64,000 nucleotides of DNA from Azorinus chamasolen (Eukaryota > Mollusca > Bivalvia > Cardiida > Solecurtidae), in the NCBI GenBank assembly GCA_963576725.1, contig OY755252.1, positions 29,902,578 through 29,966,577 on the forward strand, read 5' to 3'. Under the pieces are notes generated by a model. That model did no database searches and had not been told where the DNA came from. It saw nothing but the letters and a program-made list of their open reading frames with translations. Positions 10,601-19,600 of the stretch are shown in pieces. How positions within the stretch are numbered: position 1 is the first letter of the stretch; each line of letters begins with the position of its first letter. The position numbers and the translations under genes are program-made.

Positions 10601-13600
10601 TCATAATCATCTTGGATCTAGATACCCAGTAACTCGTCATATCATCAGCGTCTGAGCTGTTTTGACACTCAGCAGAGCTACATATAAACGTGCGTACTCA
10701 AATACTAAAATCATCATTTCTCCACCAAACCCTATTACTGCTATTTAGAATCGTCTCGAAGAGATGATTCTAAAGAGTGGTCGCAAGTCTCGCAACATAG
10801 GGTTTGGTGGTGAAATAAAGAAGTTATTCTTGAAAAATATTTGATTTGCGCATCTTTTTTTATCTGCAAATACTCTATTTATCACAGTGATTTAAATAAG
10901 TGACTTTTACAGAGGCTTCAAAAGGCACTATAATGATGGAATGGGTTAGCGATGATTTGCGTATGTTATGCATGTATCTTGTTTGTTTCAGTTTAATCTG
11001 AAGACCTGGCTGATTGGCATAATGTTTTTGATTGCTCCAGGTGTTTATGCACTAACAGCCCCTATCTGGGGATATGTAGGGGACAAAAAGGTTAGTGTCT
11101 TAGTCTGATATTAACTCCTCCATGGCCTAGTTTTATCTGTGCATCTGCCTGCCTGAGTGTCCACCTATCTACCTGTTCTTCTGTCTGTCCATCTGTCTGT
11201 CAGTCTGACTGTCCGTCTGTTTGTAAGTCTATTTGTCAATTGGTCTGTCTCTGTCCATATTCATGTAAGAAATGATGACATCATGAATATTAATTAGATT
11301 TATACATGTATTTAAAATTGCATATAAACACATGTATTTTTTGCCAAGGCAGAAATTGTAGAATCGGATCTATGTTATTCCATAAGCAAACAGAGCAGAC
11401 CCTGATCAAACTGCTCCTATAGGAGCCATCTTATCTGGGTCTACTCTGTTTGCAAAGGTGTAGAAAAGCCTGTTTATGGAGTAAAGGGTTTATGTACCAC
11501 CTGTTTAAAAATCCAGTTTTAGGCTTTTTTATGTGGCCGTCTGGAGACGGGACATATTTTGTTATGGCGCTGTCCAACCATCCGTCCGCATGTCTGTTCA
11601 TCTGTCCATCAGTTAACTTTTGCTTATCTGCTCTCTAATTCAAACAAATGTAATCCAATCTTTTTCAAATTTGGTGAGCATGAATATTACCATAATGTCT
11701 CAGTCAAGTTTGATAACAAACAAGATTGCCCCAGACACTCCAGAAATATGTACCCTTACTTTATGAATTTCCGTGAACTTTTGCCTGTGTGCTCTTTAAC
11801 TCAAACCAATGTAATCTGATCCATTTTAAATTTGATCAGCATGTATATAACTATAATGTCTCAGTCAACTTCGATAACCGGCAAGATTGCCTTCTGACAC
11901 TTCAGAATTATCTCTCCTTACTTTATAAGTTTTCAGTAAATGTTTGCTTGTCCGCTCTCTAATTCAAATAAATGTTGCTCAATTGTTTTCAAATTTGTTT
12001 GGCATGTATATTACCATAATGTCTCAGTCAAGAGCAATAACCAATAAGATTGCCCCAGACACTCCAATTTTATTTTTTATTTCCAGAATCATTTGGCAGG
12101 AGTTTGGTGTAACATATTTTATGACTGCATTCACTGTCCATATTTGAGATATACATGTATATAGAGCAATGGCCTTTCATCTTCCAGACATTTGACAGGT
12201 GTATTTTATGACATTTTGGCACTTTTCTTTGAGTGATTATATAAGCGAGTCTACTGTTCTCCACTTTTTATACACCCGTCTTCAGAGGGGGCATATTATG
12301 TCGTGGCACTGTCCGTCTGTCCGTCCATGAATTTTTGCTTGTCCGCTCTCTAACTCAGACAAATGCAATCCAATCCTTTTCAAATTTTGTCATCGTGTAT
12401 ATTACCATAATGTTTCGGTCAAGTTCGATAACCAGCAAGATTAGCCCAGACATTCCAGAATTATCTCCCCTTACTTTATGAAATTCCTTGAATTTTAGCT
12501 TGTCTGCTCTCTAACTCAAACAAATGTAATCCAATCCATTCCAAATTTTGTCAGCAAGTATATTACCATAATGTCTCGGTCAAGTTCGATAACCAGCAAA
12601 ATTGCCCCAGACACTCCATAATTATCTCCCTTTACTTTATGAAATTCCATGAATTTTTGCTTGTCCTCTCACTAACTCAAACAAATGTAATCCAGTCCTT
12701 TTCAGATTTGGTCAGCATGAATATTTCCATAATGTCTCAGTCAAGTATGATAGCCAGCAAGATTGTCTTTGACACCCAAGAATTATCTCCCCTTACTTTA
12801 TGAATTTCGGTGAACTTTTGCTTGTCCGCTCTCTATCTCAAACAATTGTAATCCAATCCTTTTTAAATTTGTTCAGCATGTATATTACCATAATGTGTCA
12901 GACAGGTTCGATAAATAGCAAGAATGCCCTTGACACTCCACAATTATCTCCCCTTACTTTATGCCACCTGATATGGAGTAATGGCCTTTCAAACTTCCAG
13001 ACATTTGACGAGCGTATATTGTGACATTTTGGCACTCTTGTTTACAGTTTTGCTCTACCATACCTGTCCTACAGTTTAGCTCTACCTGTACCTTTGCCAT
13101 AGCTCTACCTATACCTGTGTTACAGTTTTACTCTACCTATACCTGTGTGTATTTCAGGGTTATGTACGACTAATGGTAGCATGTGGTAGCTGTGGAGCCA
13201 TTATAGCAATGCTGCTGCTTGGACCATCTCCACTTTTAAAGTTCATTCCAAAGTGAGTAGGCATAATGTACCGTGGAATTCTCTGTACAAAGTTCACTCT
13301 GGAGTGATTTTGCTGCATGTTAATCCTGTACGTTATAGAGGCAACTTTTGAAACTTTTGCCAAAAGAGAGAGCCAGATCAGAGTGCTGTTTGCTTATGAA
13401 TGTTTTTGCATAAAGTGGTGATATTATCAACTTTTAATTATTACGGTATATGAAGACAGATATTTTTGGCCATGGCAGAAACAAAACAATACGATCTATA
13501 TACAGTAAAACGGTGATAATTCGAGGAGCGATTTTCCGAGTATATGGTCTAATCCGAGGGAATTTGTATGGTCCGGACATGTAATCTATTACTTTAATAC

Positions 13601-16600
13601 AACTATGTACAATGTAATCCGAGTCTCCGATTGTTCGAGTACGCACCTCAGTCCCTTCAATCAGTTGCTTCATTAAATTACCTGCCTAATCCGTGTATGC
13701 ATCGTGGACACTTTGAAGTCAATTTATCACACCTCCATTGTTGATGTCTGGCGACTCCTTGTGACCCCAAAAATTAGAGGTGGCGCGGTGTTTGTTTTGC
13801 AGCTGTGTGTGAATAACACCTGGTCCACAGTATACACGTATGTAGGTGGTAATTATGAGTTCAATATGTACAATGCATAATTATATATAATGCATCGGTT
13901 CTTTACTTATATTAGTGATAACGGTAAACACCATTCACAGCTGCAACCGAAGTTTCACTGTAGATCTAGATTGTACGGGTTTGTTAAACGGACCATTCAC
14001 AATAAACCCAATTTTTTTTTTCAAACTATTAGACATAGAATAGTCGTAGCTTATAACCTTATAGTTATGGATTTAAGTTTGCTTAATTTTCTGTTCGTCA
14101 GCATTTCATTTACTTGTGGTTGTTAACAAATAACAGCGCTTCGTTCCCGTGATGTTTCGTGATATGGAAAAATCAGGGAGAATTGAATTAATTAATAATT
14201 GGAACACTAGGATTTGTTCGTCCGAAAGATTGTTTATCTCTTGTATCAAGCAGCTGGTTAAACAAGACTTGTCTTAAAATACGCAAACATATCAATTTAA
14301 TGTTTGCATTCTGTTTGCAAAATGCACATGTACGTGCATACACTATATGATATATTTGACACGTTGAATCCACAAAGTATAATTTCATGGATAATCCTAG
14401 GGTAGCGATAATCTGAGCATTTTCTCAGTTACCGACAGTCCACAGATTATCACCATTTTACTATAATTCTATAAGCAAACAGCAGAGAGCAGACCCTGAT
14501 CAGAGAGTTACTTCCAGAACCTTCTAATCTGGATCTATACTATTTGCAAAGGTGTAAAAACTGTTTGATATCCTGATTATAATGTTTGAAAGAATGTAAG
14601 AGCAGAACACATTCACACATTTGTATGTTAGAACTAATAACATCATGAATATTAATTATTTTATTTTTTTAATGGCATATTAATTAAAAAAAATGTGGCC
14701 TGAATCTGAAGAATCAAATCTATATTTCCTCATAAGCTAACAGAGTAGACCCTGATCAGATTGTTTTGTTTTAAACCTTTTCCTGTTGAATATTCATGTA
14801 AAAAATAATGACATCATGAATATTTACTAGCAGAATTTTTATAATGGCACATATACACCGGAATATTTTGGTTTTTGATAGAAGCTGTAGAGTCAGATTT
14901 ATTATAATTTATTATAATTTTCATAAGCAAACAGAGCAGACACTGATCAGAAGATGGCTTCTTTAAGAAAAAAAAGTAATAGTTCTTAACTAAGTAAAGT
15001 ACCTAGTTATAGTTTACTTTCAGTCCGAATGACCGCTCAGCCGACTGTCCATTTACTCCCCTGGTCATTGAGTCATTGGCCGTCAATATTGAGCACTGCT
15101 AACATATGGTGCAATCATGCAGCCGCAGTACCGGCGAGTGACCCTCACAGGTACCCATTTTAACCCCTAGGTGGAGAGGATGTGCGGGTGGGAGACACGG
15201 AAAAGCGTCTCTGAAATTTCCAGGAGGAGCCATCTGATCTGGGTGTACTCTTTTTGCAAAGGATTTAAGCCTTTCCCTGTTCTATATTTATTCAAAATTT
15301 CAGTACCTACTGAAATATCCATGGACAAAATAGTTATAAGAAAATATGGAAAGTGGAGCATTGTGGCCATTTTAGGAAGTAAAGATCCAGATCTTTCAAT
15401 TTCCACTTGCAAACAGCAGGCCCTGATCAGACGGCTCCTATAGGAGCCATCCGATCTGGGTGTACTCTGTTTGCAAATGCGTGAAAACATGTTTATATGA
15501 AGGAAAGGTTAAAAGGTATGTATATTAGGGGAAAGGTTAAGTCTTTGATTGTTATTTTCAGTGAGTTGTATGTAAATGTGATAGCCTTGGTACTAGTTGG
15601 TCTGACAGTGGGTTGCAGCTTGATACCAACATTTAAAGGCCTGTTGTTAGGAGCAAAGTAAGTATTTGTGTGAAGGGAATAGTGATTTAAGGCAATGTGT
15701 CTATGAATGTTTTGTATAGAAATCAGTAAGAATTGAATAAAGTTGTAGTTTAAATTTTTCCCTGTTCTGTATTTAGGCCAAATGTCAATACCTACCGAAT
15801 ATTCATGAAGAAAATAGTTATAATGAAATATGGAAGGTGGAACATTGTATACATTTTAGAAAGCATGGAAACAGATCAAATTCTCTTAGCAAACAGAGCA
15901 GACCCTGATCAGACGGCTCCTCTAGGAGCCGTCTGATCTGGGTCTACTCTGTTTGCAAATGCGTGAAAACACGTTTATATGAGGGAAAGGGTTAAGGTAA
16001 CAGGGTGTGGAAAATAATAATTACAAACAATCACTTATAATTACAAAAGTTTGATGTAAAAGATGATTAGAGAAATCTCATAAAATTGTCCAAATAGTAT
16101 CCCTGTTCAACATTCATTTAAGAAATAATGACATCATGAATATTTATTAGCTGAACATTTATAATGTAAACTTTTCAAGGAAATGTTTTGCTTTGACAAA
16201 AGCTGTAGAATATTTCTGTGTAAAGTGCGCCATTTGCTCATAGTTTAAATGAAGACCCACGTACAGTTTGCCTACATGCCTGACACTCACTGTCAATGGA
16301 ATTCAAACTGCGCCTTCGTTTTGGTATAATAAGCCCTTCATCAGTGTTGTATGGGCATTTCCATCGAGAAAAAAAAAATTGATTCAAATTCAGTGAAAAA
16401 GTTTATTGAAATGGACAAAAGATTCAGTACGAACTGCTGCATAAAACTGTTGGAACAGGAGGAAGATTTTCGCGATCAGCTGTTTTGGAGTATATAACAT
16501 ATTTGAAATACATGTATGTTTGTGCTGTGCTGGATTCAGATGACTATAGTTGTTGATTGACGAGATATTTCTTATGAGTAGAAATCTGCATAAACAAAAG

Positions 16601-19600
16601 GACATGCGGTGAAGAAAATGTAAAGTTGTGGAGGCAAATTTTTATGTAGAATGGATGGTTTGGGTCAGAGTAGCTTGTAGGTCTTTTTTGGCATACATTT
16701 TTAGATATATACTGGCAGTGACTATAATCTGTATTATTTTATCGAAATTAAGGCGCAAGTGCCAACAGTCCTTTACCATCTATCGTGACTCAATCGTTGA
16801 CAGGTAGGTCACCGTCCGCCAGTTTGTTTGTTTTGATAGCACGTATGAATACAGTTAGGTCGTTCGAATGTTATTCATTAGTGAATATATGCCCGTGAAT
16901 ATCAAAATATACATGATAGCGTTACGTCACGCTGAAGCCACGAGTTATGATATAAAACTGGTTATGAGATTACGGACAGAATACCATTTAATAGTGATAA
17001 GAATTTGTTATTAGTTTGTAAAAGTTGGTGGAAGATATATTAATTCCATCAATGCAATATTGTAATGATGCTGTATAATTATTTCTGATTTGACAATTGT
17101 TTATGAAGAATCAGTTTATCAGTCTGTTATGTACTTCGATCATGCATATATCATTTACTAGCAGTCAATCCCACCTTGAATAATCCCTTGTTGTTGTTTT
17201 TGTTTTACAGTAGTCTAGGCATGCCCAACGACCTTGACACATACGGGAAGGTGTCAGGATTTTTTAATTCCAGTTTTTCACTTGGGTAAGTTTATAATCT
17301 TTGTTAATGCAGTTTGTTATTTATCTGACACTAGACTGGAAATAGTTAGGAAGAGGGTTTTTTTGGAAAATTGGAAATTTTCGCTTGGGTATATTGTATG
17401 GAAAAATGAATGCTACAAAAAATAGGTTTACAAATAATTTATTAGCCTCTCGATCTTATACATATAATATGCTTTGTATCACTGAAGAGCAAATTCTCTT
17501 TGTTTTGTCTTCTGAAGCTATCAACTACACTACTAATCCAAAGTAAGGCCACTTGTGGTGATTCTTGTATTTAATTGAAAGAATGTTGGGTACTCATTTG
17601 CTAGGAATATGAGTATCCTTGTTGAGGATTCGCTCATTTCAACGGATGTTGCAGTCAAAACTGGTGACTGATACTCACTGCTTTCTGCCGAGTTTTCAAC
17701 CAAGTAAAACTTAGTATAAACATATTTTATTTCATTTATCATTTCATGAAAAAGAGTCGGGCCACAAGTTCGACCAACATTAGTTACGGCCCTCCCCAAG
17801 AAAAACTTTGTGATATTGGTGAAAGAGTTTATCTAGGGTCAAATGAATGTGTACATACAAGTTGTACCACGTATAATGATATGCCTTCAATTACCAAATA
17901 TGCAAATACTTTATAAGTGGAGTTACCAAACATTGGTAATGCAAACAGAAGACAAATATTGAATGGTGTTCATGAAAGTGGCACGACCATAAGATTTATG
18001 ATAAAATACAACATTTGACGAATTATCAATAGTGCCACTTAAGTGCGTATATTCAGAGGTCCAGATAAGATGCGTAAATTAAAACATTTTCTAGAATAAC
18101 TCCTTATTTCTCCACAAACCCGTCATTATAACATAAGCAACCAGAGCAGACCCTGATCAGATGGCTTCTATAGGAATCATCTGTTTGCAAATGTGTGAAA
18201 AGGCATTTATATGTAGGAAAGGGTTAAGGCTTAAAATCAAATTTCAAAGCAGAGGGAATGATCCATCTGAGTTGTAAATGTGTCCAACAGTTATAATCTG
18301 AATTACATGACCATTTATTGAATTAACCCTTTATTTGACGAATGGTTATAGAAGAATAAATGATTATGTGAATACAATTTGTAATGGCAGTTTGAATAAG
18401 GGAATTCTTTATCAATGGCAGAAACTGTAGAATCATATCTGTATTGCTTCCTAAGCAGACAGAGCAGACCTGAATCAGACAGCTTCCACAGAAGCAGTCT
18501 TATCAGGGTCTACTCTGCTTGCAAAAGTGTTACCTCATAGGCTATTTTTAGCTCACCTGGCACAAAGTGCCAGGTGAGGTATTGTGAGGGGGCAGTGTCC
18601 GGCGTCCGGCGTCGTGCGTATGTGCGTCGTGCGGTGTGCGTCGTGCGTCATCAACAATTTACTTAAACATCTTCTTCTCTGAAACCACAAAGCCTAGAGC
18701 TTTGATATTTGGTATGTAGAATCATCTAATGGTCCTCTACAAAGATTGTTCAAATTATGACCCCTGGACCAAAAATGGCCCCGCCCTGGGGCTTATCAGT
18801 TTTTCTTAGGAAAATCTTTAAAAATCTTCTCCTCTGAAACCGTAAGGCCTAGACCTTTGATATTTGGTATGTAGCATCATCTAATGTTCCTCTACAAAGA
18901 TTGTTCAAATTATGACCCCCGGACCAAAAATGGCCCCACCCCGGGGCTTATCAGTTTTTCATAGGAAAATCTTTAAAAATCTTCTTCTCTGAAACTGTAA
19001 GGCCTAGACATTTGGTATTTGGTATGTAGCATCATCTAATGGTCCTCTACAAAGATTGTTCAAATTATGACCCCCGGGCCAAAAATGGCCCCGCCCCGGG
19101 GCTTATCAGTTTCTCATAGGAAAATCTTTAAAAATCTTCTTCTCTGAAACCGTAAGGCCTAGACATTTGATATTTGGTATGTAGCATTATCTAATGGTCC
19201 TCTACAAAGATTGTTCAAATTATGTCCCCGGACCAAAAATGGCCCCGCCCTGGGGCTTATCAGTTTTTCTTAGGAAAATCTTTAAAAATCTTCTCCTCTG
19301 AAACTGTAAGGCCTAGACCTTTGATATTTGGTATGTAGCATCATCTAACGGTTCTCTACAAAGATTGTTCAAATTATGACCCCTGGGTCAAAAATGGCCC
19401 CGCCCCAGGGCTTATCAGTTTCTCATAGGAAAATCTTTAAAAATCTTCTCCTCTGAAACGGTAAGGCCTAGACCTTTGATATTTGGTATGTAGCATTATT
19501 TAATTGTCCTCTACAAAGATTGTTCAAATTATGACCACCGGACCAAAAATGGCCCCGCCCCAGGGCTTATCAGTTTCTCATAGGAAAATCTTTAAAAATC

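Noticed and set aside
13503..14462. Transposase gene in the 960-bp TA element
   Set aside because: Frames inside are short and lack any DDE or helix-turn-helix pattern, so the element is taken as non-autonomous.
17533..17799. 88-codon minus-strand frame in a transporter intron
   Set aside because: Open length is not exceptional for this DNA and no splice context or family was recognised; left as unexplained intron.
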